Origin: Notamacropus eugenii
Taxonomy: Eukaryota > Chordata > Mammalia > Diprotodontia > Macropodidae
Assembly (NCBI RefSeq): GCF_028372415.1
Contig: NC_092877.1
Span: 250,309,510-250,373,509, forward strand
Direction: 5' to 3'
Length of the DNA: 64,000 bases
Part shown: piece after piece, positions 47,955 to 60,588 of the stretch
Layout of the letters: each line of letters opens with the position of its first letter
Position numbering within the stretch: the first letter of the stretch is position 1
The notes under the pieces: model-generated
What the model saw: only the letters and a program-made list of their open reading frames with translations
Told to the model about the DNA's origin: nothing
The model's database searches: none
Position numbers and translations under genes: made by a program

Positions 47955-48130
47955 AGTATATATATATATTCTATATCTATATCTATATCTATCTAGATAG
48001 ATAGATATAGATATATATATATATCTATAGTTATAGATAGATAGATATAGAATATATAGATATAGATATATGGATATATATATATAGATCTAGAGAAATC
48101 TAGATCTATATATAGATATACTATACATAG
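47955..48130. repeat. Self-complementary (TATC)n/(GATA)n microsatellite
   Basis: CTATAT/CTATCT units pass into GATAGATAGATA units around 47995, and again around 48030-48110 with AGATCTAGAGAAATCTAGATCT. The strand is therefore largely complementary to itself and could fold into long hairpins. Confidence 0.9.
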
Positions 48131-48469
48131 ATACAGATAGACATATTTTATCTTTTATTATTTCATAAAAATGTCATCACTAAATGATCAATGTACTGTT
48201 AATGAGGCTTTACATGCTCAGATTTCTTTTGAAAAAAGACTTTCTATCATTAAGTCATATTCAAGACTGCGTATATGTATGTGTATGTGTGTGTGTGTTT
48301 GAATGTGACTCTGGAACATGTCACTGTTAAGAAATTTATGTAAATATATAAGATTTACATAAGATTTTTAAATTATTAAAAAACACATTTAGGATATTAA
48401 AAGAATATATTTACATTATACATCATTGATATACTAATTATTACATATGTAATGTATGGTGGTATGTAA

Positions 48470-48612
48470 ATTATACACACACAATACATATACACATATA
48501 TACATATATACTTATATGTGTATATGTATATGTTACATGTGTGTTTGTGTATACATATGTGTATATATGTATTGTGTGTATATATCTATATACCTACATA
48601 TATATGTATATT
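48470..48612. repeat. CA/TA/TG microsatellite
   Basis: Imperfect ACACATATAC and TGTGTATATG units on both sides of a TTATATGTG centre. Confidence 0.9.
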
Positions 48613-48884
48613 TAAATTGAATTCACTTTTTCACTATCACATAATCTAAGTACATAAAGGATTCTTACATCTCACAATAAGCAAACATGTACATTAATAA
48701 GATTTTATGGATGAATGAAAGATGTCTATTATAAGGCTATATAGTGTGATATCATTGAAAGAACTGAATAGCTTCCTAAACATAATTGCAAGAATATAAT
48801 CTCTTCCTGTAATTCAATTATGGGCCTAGATTATTGTCCATATGTAGTTCTCTTTCAGAACATATATCCTTTTAAATGTTTAAT

Positions 48885-49185
48885 ATATAATTTATTTATT
48901 TTTCAGTTCTTACCATTCACTTCCACAAGAATCTGAATTCAAAATTATCTCTCCATCTCTCCCCATCTCCTCACCCCAGGACAGCGTGCACCCCATCAAC
49001 TCTTTCCTCCAGTTTGTCCTCCCTTCTATTACCCACCCTTCTCCCATCCTCCTTCCCCTCTATTTTCCAGTAAGGCAAAACATATTTCTATACTCCATTG
49101 CCTATATGGCTTAATTTTCATTTGCATGCTAAAACAATTTTTAATATTCATTCTCAAAATTTTGAGTCCCATATCAAAATATATA
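48885..49185 (-). mobile_element. L1/HAL1-type 3' end
   Basis: The reverse complement has the 3'UTR signature seen at 7522-7920 and 52005-52300: '..gaattcagattcttgtgg.agtgaatgg', a G-rich tract from the CCCATCT/CCCTCC region, and 'ttgccttactgg'. Only the 3'UTR is kept. Confidence 0.8.
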
Positions 49186-49189
49186 TCTT

Positions 49190-51100
49190 AAAAATGAGTC
49201 ATAGCCTGGGGTATTTTTAACTGAGGTTGGTACAATAATTGTGATTTTTGAAATATCTTGTTTGATCTTATAGTTATAATGATAGGACTTCAATATGGAG
49301 TCACTTATGTTGAATGTTCCTTATGTCCATAAAACACATAAGCCATAATAGAAATTTGTATTTCTTTTACACTTTTTTTAACTTTTCCATTTTTCTGACC
49401 CATTCTAACCCTGTTTGAAGCAATTAAAATACTACAGCTCCTGACTGGATGGGACTCCTGACTGGATGGGACTCCTGACTGATTGTATCCAGGAGAACCG
49501 CAATTATACCTGGAATCTCCAGGTATAGTTAACTCAAATCTTCATGTAGTTTCCAAGAAGGAAATACTTTCCCACCTGAGACTTGTATATGTCCCTTAGA
49601 GAATTTCTCTACCACATCCAGATCTGATTAAGAATACTCTTTCTAACCTGGGGCATAATTTGTACTCAACCATACGCATTTTCAAAATAGAAAACTTCCA
49701 TGCTCAGATCATACTGTGAGTGTGTACTCCCACTGACATTTTTGCTACCCTACAGGTCTCCCTTTAGCTGACTGAGTTTCCTTGCATCTGTGGAGCATGT
49801 CTATCCCTATTGTCATATAGGTTGCTATATATATATATATATATAATATGCTATTTTTTGTCTGCTTCATGCATGATACAATTATCAATTTCATTTTTCT
49901 TCTAGATTTGCTTCTACCAATTTTCTGTGAATCAATGAATGAAAATCCTTTCTCTAACCCAAGACATATGGCCAAATATAGTACCCAATTAGATTGATCT
50001 TTAAAATTTCTATGAATTTCTTAAAGTAGGCATTGTAAGATTTTGAACTTTTTGATTTGGTTAATGCTTTGTAAACTAGAAAGTGGAACATTTTTAAGTT
50101 CTTGCTACCAGTAAAGATTTTGCTTTTCTGCATTTTATTTAAGGTATCTTATATAACAATTACAGCAACAACATCAACATATATCTTCTTAAATGGCACA
50201 CTGGGCCTTAATGTTACTGATACTACAAATTAAATATGTAATCAAAGTTGTGTGTACAATGTTTAGAATATAATTACCTGGCACACAATAATACTTAGTA
50301 AATGCTTGATGACTAACTGATATAAGAAAAAAGTCATTTTTAAGACCCAAAATGCTCATTTACATTATAAATTATTAATATACTTATTACAATTAATATT
50401 TGCCTATTTATGATCATAATTCTGGCTGAACTTCCTGTCATTTAACCCTTTCCAACATACTATATGACCTCAGTTAACCTATGTACTCAGAAGTAATGAA
50501 GTTAAACATTTTAAATGAATTTTCTGTTATTCATATCCCTCAGTCATTTAGAAGGAGGAGAAGGAGGAAGACGACAAACAAAAGAAACAAAATAGTTATC
50601 CTCTGCAGAAAATTGGCTTCTACTTTTAGATACGGTTTTTCAATTTAATAGTTGTAAAATGATCTGATCTGAACTTCAAATATTGGTGACATAATTTTGT
50701 TATCTGTAAGAATATAAAATCAAATTAATGGAACTGTGAAGTAGGTTGATGAATAGTTCATTTCTCACAGATCAATAAAATGTAGTTTTGTTTGGTAGGC
50801 AATTTATGGTGGGGGGAAGGCCTATTATAATTTTAATAAATTTCTTTTAAGCTTTTGAGTCATCTACTGTGTTAAATACCTTAATATTTCTTTGCTAGGG
50901 TAATACTTAAAGGATAAAAAAAGTCAAAATTATTGCAATATTCTCCTACCTTCTAAACATGAGTATAATTTTTTATAGCCCATTCTTTTGTATTATGGTT
51001 GTTATCATAAAGAGTAGGTAACAGAATCCCAATGAATTATTTGTTTTGTGCAATGCAATACCTGGAAGTATTCTGACCTTTGTGTCAAAATCAAGATCTA
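49190..51100. other. Intergenic, unidentified
   Basis: AT-rich. It holds a 17-bp direct repeat (49438-49484), a TA run (49827-49846) and no recognisable gene. Confidence 0.4.
49438..49484. repeat. Short tandem repeat, 17-bp unit
   Basis: The unit CTCCTGACTGGATGGGA occurs 2.7 times in a row, the last copy changed. Confidence 0.9.
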
Positions 51101-51101
51101 G

Positions 51102-51646
51102 TGATGGAGTGCTAATGCGATATTCATAGTGCCTACAACATATTGACAACACCATTTCGAATCATGAAATACAATAGATTCTCCACAAGGAAGACAGAAC
51201 CAAAGCATTTATTCAGTCACAAAAAAAGCCAAATCCCAACACCAGAAAGCCAAATCCATCACAGTAACAAAGAAATCAATACACAACAACAACGCAGCGG
51301 GCAATGCCATCCGAGAGATTTTGCTCTGTTAGTTTTTGCACAAACCATCTCATTTAAACAAAGTCACAAACAAGCTTTCCAGTCGTGCTAGTTGCCTCCT
51401 CTTTCTTTCCCAGCTCTGACTTCTCCCTGACTAACTTCCTCTCAACTGTGTTCTAGCTCCACCTTTTCCTATTTCAACCTTCATGCTCCACTCCTTCCTG
51501 TTCCACCTATTCATCAAAGTCTTCCCACCAGAGGTTCCTTGTGAGTCAAGCTTCCATGTGACTCAAGCAGATCATGCAGGCATATTAATGAATGGGAAAG
51601 ATCTTCCCATTTAAATTATCATTACAGTCTTTAAATTACCATTACA
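51102..51646 (-). mobile_element. Solo LTR, ERV-L-like family
   Basis: Matches the LTRs at 30.2, 35.4, 44.7 and 46.8 kb: 'gctaatgcgatattcatagtgcctac', 'aatcatgaaatacaatagattctccaca', 'gaatgggaaagatcttcccatttaaatta'. The right end is a short duplicated copy of the terminal motif (TTTAAATTA.CATTACA at 51610-51626 and 51630-51646). No internal region adjoins it. Confidence 0.8.
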
Positions 51647-51764
51647 AGTGATTTTACATTGGTTCCTTGGTTAATAAATAACCTTGCAATATGGAAGATG
51701 AAATACAGAATAACATAACTAATGCATAAAACTTAAAAAAAAAACTATATAACTTTGATAAATG

Positions 51765-51850
51765 TTTGTATATGTGTTTATACATATATGCATATATATA
51801 TATACCTACACACATATGTGTACATATATATGAATATATATACTTTTTTC
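51765..51850. repeat. TA/CA-rich microsatellite
   Basis: TATATGTGTTTATACATATATGCATATATATATA and similar units. The ORFs across it are artefacts. Confidence 0.85.
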
Positions 51851-52004
51851 TAAAGCCATTTAATAAGTACATTGAATATTTTTCTAGAGAAAGTAAGTTT
51901 TCAGATACTTCCAAATATTTAAAGATGTCCATTATCTGGCTAGAAAAATTGAATAATACTCTTTTTTATGCCCTGAACATTATGGTGTTTGATATTTATT
52001 TATT

Positions 52005-54360
52005 TGCATTTTTTAAATTAAATTCATTTATTTTTAATTTTCCACATCCACTTCCACAAGATTTTGAGTTCCAAATTTTCTCTCCATCTCTCCCCTCCAC
52101 CCACCCCAATATTGTGCATTCTTATTACCCCTTCCCCAAATCTGCCCTCCCTTCTATCACACCTTTCCCTTTTCTCATCCCTTTCCCCTTTATTTTCTTG
52201 CAGGGCAAAAACATTTCTATAACTAATTGCTTGCATGTCTTATGTCCCAGTTGCATGTAAAAACAATTTTTAACATTCTTTTTAAAAAAATAATTGAGTT
52301 TCAACTTTTCTCCTTTCCTCCCTCCCCATCCATACCCATTGACTGAGAAAGCAAGCAATTTGATATAGGTTTTAGATGGGTAGTCATGCAAAACACTTTC
52401 AAAACAGTTATGTTGGGAAAGAATAACTATATTTCTCTCCATCCTCTCCTGCCTGTGATTTGTTCTCTTCTCTCTTTAGACCCTGATCCTCCTCAAAAGT
52501 ATTTACATCTAATTACCCCCTCCTCTAATTTTCCCTTCCTTCTATCGTACCCTGAATACCCACTTATTCCCTTCCCTCTACTTTCCTGTAGTGTCAGATA
52601 AGATTTTCATATCAAATTGAGTATGCATGTTATTCCTTCCTTAAGACAAATCTGATGAGAGTAAGGTTCACTCTTTCCCTCTCACTTTCCCCTTTCCCCT
52701 CCACTGAAAAAACTTTTTCATGCCTCTTTTATGTGAGGTTATTTACCCCATTCTATTTCTCCCTTTCTCCTTCTTCCAATATATTCCTCTCTCACCCCTT
52801 AATTTTATTTTTTATATATCATTCCTTCATATTCAACTCACCCTGTCTCTTCTATCTATATTTATGTAATTCCTCCAACTGCCTTAATATTGAGAAAAGT
52901 CTCAAGAGTCAAAAATGTAATCTTTCCATGTAGGAATAAAAACACTTCAACTTAGTAAAACCCTTATGATTTCTCTTTCCTGTTTACCTTTCTATATTTC
53001 TTTTGATTCTTGTGTTTGAAGGCAAATTTGCTATTCAACTCTGGCTTTTCCATCAAGAATGCTTGCAAGTCCTCTATTTCATTGAATGACAATTTTTGCC
53101 CTGAAGGATTATACTCAGTTTTGCTCTGTAGCTCATTCTTGATTTTAATCCTACCTCCTTTATCCTCTGGAATATCATATTCTAAGGTAGAAGCTGTTAT
53201 ATCTTATGTTATCCTCATTGTGTTTCCACAGTAGTCAAATTTTTTCTTTCTGGCTGCTTGGAACATTTTTTCCTTGACTTAGGAGCTCTGGAACTTTGCT
53301 ACAATATTCATAGGAGATTTCCTTGGTGATCCCTTTTAGGATTCTATTGCTGGATCCTTCTAATATCTACTTTACCCTCTGATTCTAGAATGTTAGGGCA
53401 GTTTTCCTTAATAATTTCTTGAAAGATGATGTCTTGGATCGTTTTTCATCATAGTTTTCAAGTAGTCCAATAATTTTTAAATGTTTTCCCCTTCATATAC
53501 TTTCCAGTACAGTTATCTTTTTTCCCATGAGATATTTTACATTACTTGAGATTTTTTTTATTCCGTTGGTTTTGTTTTATTTTTTTTAATTTTTTCATAA
53601 AGTCTTTACGTTACATCTCACCTATTCTAATCTTTATGGAATCATTTTATTCAATGAACTTTTAGACCTCCATCTACATCTGGCGAAATCTCTTTTTAGG
53701 GCATTGTTTTCATTGACTTTTTCAATCTCTTTTGCCCTTTGGGTTAGTCTATTTTTATGGTTATTTTCTTAAGCATTTTTGGGTCACCTTTAGCAAGCAA
53801 TTGAATCATTTTTTTTTTATGGTTTTCTTGCTCTCATTTCATTTTCCAATTTTTGCTCTACTTCTCTTACTTGATTTTCAAAATCTTTTTGAGTTCTTCC
53901 ATAGCCTGAGATCAATTCATACTTTTCTTGGAGACTTTGAATATAGGAGCTTTGACTTTTGTCATTTTCTTCTGTTTATATATTTTGGTCTTCCTTGTCA
54001 CCAAAGGTAGATACCATAGTGTGATTCTTTTTTCTGGATTTTGCTCATTTCCCCAGCCATTTACTTGACTTTTGACTTTATTGTCAAGTTTCTCTACTTC
54101 CAGTGGGGGTGGGGGTGTACACAATATGTGGACCTAGAGCTCCAGAAATAGCCACTGCCTCTGCCCCTACTGCTGCTTTCATAGGCTCCTCCAATCCCAT
54201 TGCCTCCCTGGTGGTGGGGCCAGATCACTCTAGTCTTTCACACAGGTCTGAAAGGTTTTTTCCACTGACCTTCCAATTTGTTCTTGGTGTTTTTGGGTTG
54301 TGATGTCGGGAAACTGCCACAGGTGAAAGAGATTGAGTCCTCCTGAGACCTACTCAGGCC
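52005..54360 (-). mobile_element. HAL1/L1-like element, ORF1 type, decayed
   Basis: On the - strand, 54360-54100 is 5'UTR-like. 54124-53700 is ORF1 N-terminal and coiled coil (VKAPIFKVSKKSMN matches VKAPASKASKRNMN at about 8160-8200). 53540-53390 is the post-coiled-coil part, 53320-53100 the ORF1 C-terminal part with the spacer motif, and 52900-52450 a purine-rich spacer. 52300-52005 is the L1 3'UTR with its A-rich end. I see no ORF2, so it looks like a longer, older relative of the 7522-8911 element. Confidence 0.75.
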
Positions 54361-54374
54361 CCATTTGTGATGGT

Positions 54375-55490
54375 TGCCCCAGTCAGAAGCAGAAAACTGG
54401 GAAAGAATCTTTACAACCAATGGTTCCGATAAAAGCCTCATTTCTAAAATATATAGAGAACTGAGTCAAGTTGATGAGAATACAAGTCATTCTCCAGTTG
54501 ATAAATGGTCAGAGAATATGAACAGGTAGTTTTCAGAGGAAGAAATTAAAGCTATCTATAGTCATATAAAAATGTTCTAAATCACCATTGATTAGAGAAA
54601 TGCAAATCTTACAACTCTGAAGTACCATATCACAGATATCAGATTTGTTTACATGATAAAATAGGAAAAGAAAAAATACTGGGGGAAGATGTGTGAAAAT
54701 TGAAATACTAATTCATTGCTGGTGGAATTGTGAACTCATTCAATCATTCTTGAGAGCAATTTGGAACTATGCCCAAAGGCCTACAAAAATGTTCCTGCCC
54801 TTTGACCCAGCAATATAACTTCCAGCTCTGTATCCCAAAGAGATCATACAATTGCTGAAAGGACCCACATGCACAAAAGTATTTACAGTAGCTCTTTTTT
54901 TGTGGTGGCAAATAATTGAAAATTGAGAGGATGACCATCACTTGGAGAATGGCTAAAAAAGTTGTGGTATTTGAATGTAATGAGGTACATTCCATTATGT
55001 TGTAAGAAATGATGAGCAGGCAAACTTCAAAAAAAACCTGGAAAGACTTGAAAGAACAGATGCTGAGTGAAGTAAGCAGAACCAAAATAACATTGTACAT
55101 AGTAATAGTAACTAATTGACTATTGACTAATTTTGATCAACTTATTTTTTCTTAGTACTACAAGGATTCAAGACAACTTCAAAGGACTCATGATGAAAAA
55201 TACTGTCACATCCAGAAAAAAAGAACTATGAAATCCAAAGGCAGAGAAGCATATTATTTGCTCTCTCTCTTTCCTTTCTTTGTTTTTGTGTGTTTCTTCT
55301 TTCTCTTGGTTTCTCTCTTTTGCTCTAATTCTTCTTTACAACATGACTAATGTGAAAATAGGTTCAATATGAATGCATATGTAGAGTCTCTATCAATTTA
55401 TATGCTGTCTTGGGGCAGAGGGAGAAGAGAGATTTGGAACTCAAAATTTAATGGTAATGAATATTTCAAAATAAATAAATTTTAAAAAAG
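54375..55490 (+). mobile_element. 5'-truncated L1, 3' end
   Basis: Begins inside ORF2 ('cagaaaactgggaaagaatctttacaacc', compare 4175-4200), passes the CysHis-region equivalent and 'gacccagcaatataactt', and ends with '..tttggaactcaaaatttaatgg' and an A-rich tail at 55460-55495. Its start abuts the 5' end of the oppositely oriented element at 52005-54360. Diverged. Confidence 0.85.
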
Positions 55491-55494
55491 AAAA

Positions 55495-55799
55495 GAAGGT
55501 ATCTGGCTTGAAGATATGAAGAATAAGTCCAAAGGAATATAGTCAGACAGTTGGACTATGCACCCACTACCTTTAAATATGTTCTTATGTTTAATTCAAA
55601 TCAGTTAATATTTAAAGTTTTCCTCCATAAAATTAATAAATTGATAGTTTTTAAAGATGACACCACTCACAAGTTTACTTACAAAGGTAATAATTCACAG
55701 CCAATCTCATTTTCATAGACAGAAGGTTAGATTTGGATACCATTTTGCCTAAAAGATTTTTTAAAATAGCATTTCACGTTTTTCTCAATTATGTCAGGA
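55495..55799. other. No recognisable feature
   Basis: A short AT-rich spacer between two L1 pieces of opposite orientation. Confidence 0.4.
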
Positions 55800-58600
55800 C
55801 AATCTAGAGCATTCATTTCTACAAAATTTTAAGTTCCAAACTTTTCTCCCTCCCTTCTTCTCCTTCTCTCTTCTGAAAATGGTAGACAATTTGATACAGG
55901 TTGTAGATGTGCTATTATTGAAACATATTTTCATATTCATCACAGTTATTAAAGAAGAAACAGATTAAAAGATTAAAAAAAGAAAACAAGAAAAATCTAA
56001 AATAAGTGAAAAAATATGCTTCTTTATGCATTCAGAGTCCATCTATTCTTTATCTTAATGTGGACAATATATTCTTTTGTTAAGTACTTTGTACTTGTCT
56101 TGGATCATTTTGTTGCTGAGAAGAGCTGAATCATTCATAGTTGATTATCAGACAATATTATTGATACTGTGTAGAATGGTTTCCTGATTTTGCTCATTTC
56201 ACTTTGCATCAGTTTGTACAAGTTTTTCAAGTTTTTCTGAAATCTGTCTTTTCAAACTTTCTTATTGTACAATTATATTCCATTACATTTATGTATCAGA
56301 GCTTGTTGAGCCATTCCACAATTGATGCGCATCCCTTCAATTTACATTATTTTGCCACCACAAAAAGACTACTATAAATTTTTATGCACATGTAGGTTCT
56401 TTTCCCTCTTTTATAATCTCTTTGGGATACACACCTAACAGTGATTTCACTCAATTAGAGGCTATGCACAGTTTGGTTGCCCTTTGAACATAGTTTCAAA
56501 TTGCTCTCCAGAATGGGTGGATAAATTCACAGCTCCACCAAGAGTGCATTAGTGTCCCACTTTTCCCACATCCTCTCCAACATTTATCAGTTTTCTTTTC
56601 TGTCACATTAGCCAATCTGATAGGTGTGAGGTAGTACCTCAGAGCTGTTTTCATTTTCATTTCTCTAATCAGAAGTGAGTTAGAGCCGTTCTTTATATGA
56701 GTATGGATAGCTTTGATTTTTTTTATCTGAAAACTCCCTGTTCCTATCTTTTAACCATTTATCAATTGGAGAATGACTTGAATTCTTACAAAATTTACTC
56801 AGTTCTCTGTATTTTTAAGAAGAGTTCTTTATCAGAAACACTTTGCTGCAAAGATTGCTTTCTAGCTTTCTGCTTTTCTACTAATATTGGTTGTATTGGT
56901 GTGGTTTTTACAAAAGCTTTTTATTTCCATATAATCAAAGCTACATATTTTACATTTCATAATGTCTATCAGTCACTTAACTTCTCCTCTAATAGTCTGG
57001 ATGCTATACTACTTGGTATATATATATACATATGTGTGTGTGCATGCATGTATATGTGTGTGTTTATTATGTATATGTATATATGCACATATGTATATAT
57101 GCATATTATATATATATATATGCTTAGTATTGATATTGTTTCATCATCTATGGTGCCTCTTAGCAAGCTTGTCTGAGGTCATGATTGGTATCCCTGATTT
57201 TTTTTCATCTGAAGCATAACAGATTCTGCTACAGCCCTTTACCTTTATTCTGTGTACATCTCTATGCTTCAAATATGTTTCTTGTAAATAACATAAAGTA
57301 GAAATCTGGTTTTTGATCTACTCTACTATCTGATTCCATTTTATGAGAAAGTTCATCCCATTCACATTCACTGTTCTGATTACTAACTGTGTGTTTCACT
57401 CCATCCTTTTCTTCCTCCTCTTGGTCTTTTCTCTCCTTTCACACTTTTCCTCAACAATGCTTTACTTCTGTCAGCCACCTCCTCTGATCTCCCCTTCATC
57501 CTGTCAGTTGCCCACCCCCTCACTTAATTCTTCCCCTGCTACTGCTGGGTAAAATAGATTTCTATATACATTTGCTTGTGTATATTATTCCTTCGTTGAA
57601 CCAATACTGATTAGAGTCAAATTCAAACAATCCCAGTGAACCAGCCTCCCATCTTGATCTCCATTGTAATAGGTCTTTTACACTCTCTCCATGTGAAATA
57701 ATTTACCCCATTCTACTTCTTCTTTCTTTCTGCACCTAGTGCCCTCTTCTTTCTCATCCTTTAATTATTTTCACATCATTCCTTAAAATTTACCTTACAT
57801 TCATAACCTCTGTCTATGTTTGCTCCTTCTAGCTATACTATTAGTGGTACATTTTAAAAAAAAATAATTACAGCTATCTTCTTCCCATTTAGGGATGCAA
57901 ACAACTTAGCTGTATTGAAACCCTTATGTTTTCTTTTTTCTTTATACCTGTTCATGCTTCTCTTGGGTCTTTGATATTGGAGATAAAATTTTTGGTTTAA
58001 TTCTGGTCTTCTCCTCATGAGAACTTGAAATTTTTTTATTTCATTGAATGATCATTTTCACCCCTTGATGTATTATGCTTAATTTCACTATAAGTGATTC
58101 TTGGTTGTAGTCCTAGTTTATTTGCCCTCCAGAATATTATGTTCATGGCCACCAATCTTTTATGTTGCAGAAGCTAAGTCTTGTGTAATCCTGATTGTGG
58201 TTCCCTTATAATTTAATTGTTTTTTTTTTATTTTTTTGGCCACTTGCAGTATTTTTTCCTTGACTTGATAGTTCTGATATTTGGCAATGATGTTTCTTGA
58301 AATTTTTATTTTGGGATGTTTTACTGAGGTGATTGTTGTAGCCCTTTAATACCTATTTCCCCATCTTGTTCCAGGATAACAGGGTTGTTTTACAGGTACT
58401 CCTTTTGATTATGACTTTCATGTATCCACTGATTCTGATATTGTCTCTCCTGGATCTATTTTCCAGATCAGTTGCTTTTCCCATGAGGTATTTCTTCTAT
58501 TATTTTCATTTTTTAAAATTTGTTTGATTGATTCAATGATGCATTTGGAATCTTTCTCAGCAAAGTTCTGAGTTTCATCATCTGGAGTGTCCTTTGTCTA
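55800..58600 (-). mobile_element. L1 with internal deletion (3'UTR, ORF2 parts, spacer, ORF1)
   Basis: On the - strand from 58600: ORF1p coiled-coil end with DLENRSRRDNIRI near 58440-58490, the ORF1 C-terminal part to about 58070, and a purine-rich spacer (about 57950-57360). Then comes the ORF2 endonuclease region (about 57360-57130, antisense of the QETH segment), a microsatellite, and the ORF2 end plus 3'UTR (56980-55800). The reverse transcriptase core is missing. It is old, with many substitutions. The 159-codon + strand ORF at 56697-57176 is a shadow of it. Confidence 0.8.
57010..57125. repeat. TATA/CATG-rich microsatellite inside the L1
   Basis: Imperfect ATATATAC, TGTGTGTGTGCATG and TATATGCAC units where the reverse transcriptase part of the L1 would be expected. 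Confidence 0.85.
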
Positions 58601-58624
58601 TGGCTTTCATTCATCAAAACAGAA

Positions 58625-58680
58625 GTGTAGCTTTTTTTTTTTATTTAGTTAGGTTTTTTTTTTTTTTTTTTGGTTAGGAG
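58625..58680. repeat. Poly(T)-rich tract
   Basis: Two long T runs (about 58631-58640 and 58653-58670) around TTAGTTAGG. It could be the A-tail of an element on the - strand. Confidence 0.8.
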
Positions 58681-58774
58681 TCCATTTTATCTGAGATTTT
58701 CCAAATTAATGAATGAGTGAAGAAAAACATAATGTTTCCTCATTTATCCTGAATTCTAATCCTTCTAAGCTCAA

Positions 58775-58775
<1 letters not shown>

Positions 58776-58822
<47 letters not shown>
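58776..58822. repeat. (GA)n microsatellite
   Basis: About 22 uninterrupted GA units. Confidence 0.97.
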
Positions 58823-58823
<1 letters not shown>

Positions 58824-60145
58824 CAAAACTCCTAGTTTTACTGTCATCCTTTCTGTCACCCATCCTGAAATCAAAATAGTGTCTTCTTGGCACATACAAT
58901 ATATGATTCTGTTTAAGCAGGAGATATCCCTTACTTCTCACTAGTATTTCTTACTAAGATTTCTTTTTATTCCAACCCTTTACCCTGTAGTCTTTTCAAA
59001 TTCATGTTTTCCAAAAAAAAGTGATCTTTTAAGCAAACAGAAAATGCTACCAATATTACTCACAATTTGTGTTCTACATTTCTTTCTTTTTAAACATAGA
59101 TTATCACAGAAGAGAATTTGGGAAGAGGTGAACTTTTGGGAATTCCAAACATTAAGAAGTAAGGATGTAATATGGATTGCTGGACTGCAGATTCATTAAG
59201 ATTTGAATTAAGAAGCCAATAAATCATACTTCTAATATAGATCCTCAAGTCTTTCCTGTCCATCCTTCACTGAATGTGGCATTATACATGCTCATTTAGA
59301 TGAAATTGGCCCTTCTCTGTACTGGATAATCAGGGTTCCATTTCTGGATGCATGCATCCAAATAAGTGACCCAAGTGAGGTTATTCTTCAGTAGTCTTAG
59401 TTCAGTATTTCTTGAACACATTTGTAACCATGACATGGAGATGATGTAACTGGTTATTTGTTTACAAGCCTTTGCAAACCCTCAGAATGAGGAAGAAACT
59501 TTAAGTCATCAATAATCCCAGGATCCCTCCCTTTTCTCTTCTTTCCCTGCCCCAATTCAATCTATTTGGTGTGTAATCAAATACATAAAAATGCATTGCA
59601 TTTTCAATCACAGTCATTAAAAACGTTAAGAGAATATCAATACAAAAGAATAGCTATTAATTGTCCAAACCATTGAAACCTCCTACAAAGTAGACGTAAT
59701 TAGTAGCCTGAATCAGTTATTGTGCAGCCAAATCCTCCTTCCTCTACCCTCAGATTACTATGCATATATACATATATGTATATATTTATAATCTATAATT
59801 CAATACATGATGATTCAAAGTCACAAAGAAAATCCTTCAAAAAGAAAACAAAGTAGCACTAAACATTGTAGTACTGCAGGAAAGGAAGAAATGCATTTAA
59901 AGCAAAGATGAAAATGGCGTGCAGTATAATTACCTGAAATTGCTATTCGCTTGACACCCTGACACTAATTTTATTCAAGCCATTGGGAAATAAAAATTTT
60001 AAAAGCATTCCTTTCCGAACGTCAGAGCTTAGGTGGATGGGTGGGTGGGGAGTTTAGGGGATAGGGAGGGTGGAGGCAGAAAGGAAAGGGTAAACTTTCC
60101 AGTATCCAAAAAAAAAAAAAAAATAAACAGCCCATTTAGGATAAA
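58823..60145. other. SLITRK1 upstream flank, no gene
   Basis: Lower in recognisable repeats than the preceding 10 kb. It contains a TA run at 59761-59786, a G-rich stretch at 60035-60075 and an A-run at 60105-60122. It is the region where proximal control elements of SLITRK1 would be expected, but I can prove none here. Confidence 0.4.
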
Positions 60146-60149
60146 CGCC

Positions 60150-60156
60150 TATATAG
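60150..60156 (+). promoter_or_regulatory. TATA-like motif upstream of SLITRK1
   Basis: TATATAG within ACGCCTATATAGATCG, about 1.1 kb before the start codon, in sequence that is becoming GC-richer. If used, transcription would start near 60180. Not proven; TATA-like strings are common in AT-rich DNA. Confidence 0.3.
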
Positions 60157-60551
60157 ATCGACAGCCTTTAATGCCAACATTTTTAACGCTTGCCCTGTAC
60201 GTAGATTGATTTTTTTTCCTCCAGCATTCCCTCAGCAGATGGATTTTTGCTACTGCAGATCAGCAGAGGGTGTCAGATCTTTCAGAGTGCACCAGGCTGG
60301 AACAAGCAGAGCTTCTTAGTAACTCTCTTTTTCCCCTCCCCACTCTCGCTCTTTCTCCCTTCTTCTCTCTCAACCCTCCTATTCCCTTTCTGAGTAATTC
60401 AGAAAGAGCAGAAGAAAGAGAAGCAAAACAAGGGAGGAAGAAGCGCTAGTTAGGGAGAAGAGAGGGGAACCCGAGAAAATAGCAGAACACGAGAAGAGGG
60501 GGAAGGATGGACAACCACAAAACGCAGCAATTGCGGAAATTTTGCAGCGCC

Positions 60552-60556
60552 ATTGG
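60552..60556 (-). promoter_or_regulatory. CCAAT box (reversed) near SLITRK1
   Basis: GCCATTGGCTCGG carries a reversed CCAAT (ATTGG), the NF-Y site, in a locally GC-rich and CpG-bearing stretch (60455-60730). It suggests a promoter near here, with transcription starting perhaps at 60.35-60.65 kb. Confidence 0.4.
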
Positions 60557-60588
60557 CTCGGCAGCTATTCCTTAGGCTGGGGCGTGAT

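Larger units (their letters stand above)
47343..48884. other. Intergenic with large AT/ATAG/CA microsatellite region
   Basis: Unidentified AT-rich sequence to about 47950, then simple repeats (47955-48130 and 48265-48615). No gene is seen. Confidence 0.5.

Noticed and set aside
56697-57176. 159-codon + strand ORF
   Set aside because: Antisense of the L1 ORF2 end joined to a microsatellite; no coding signal of its own.
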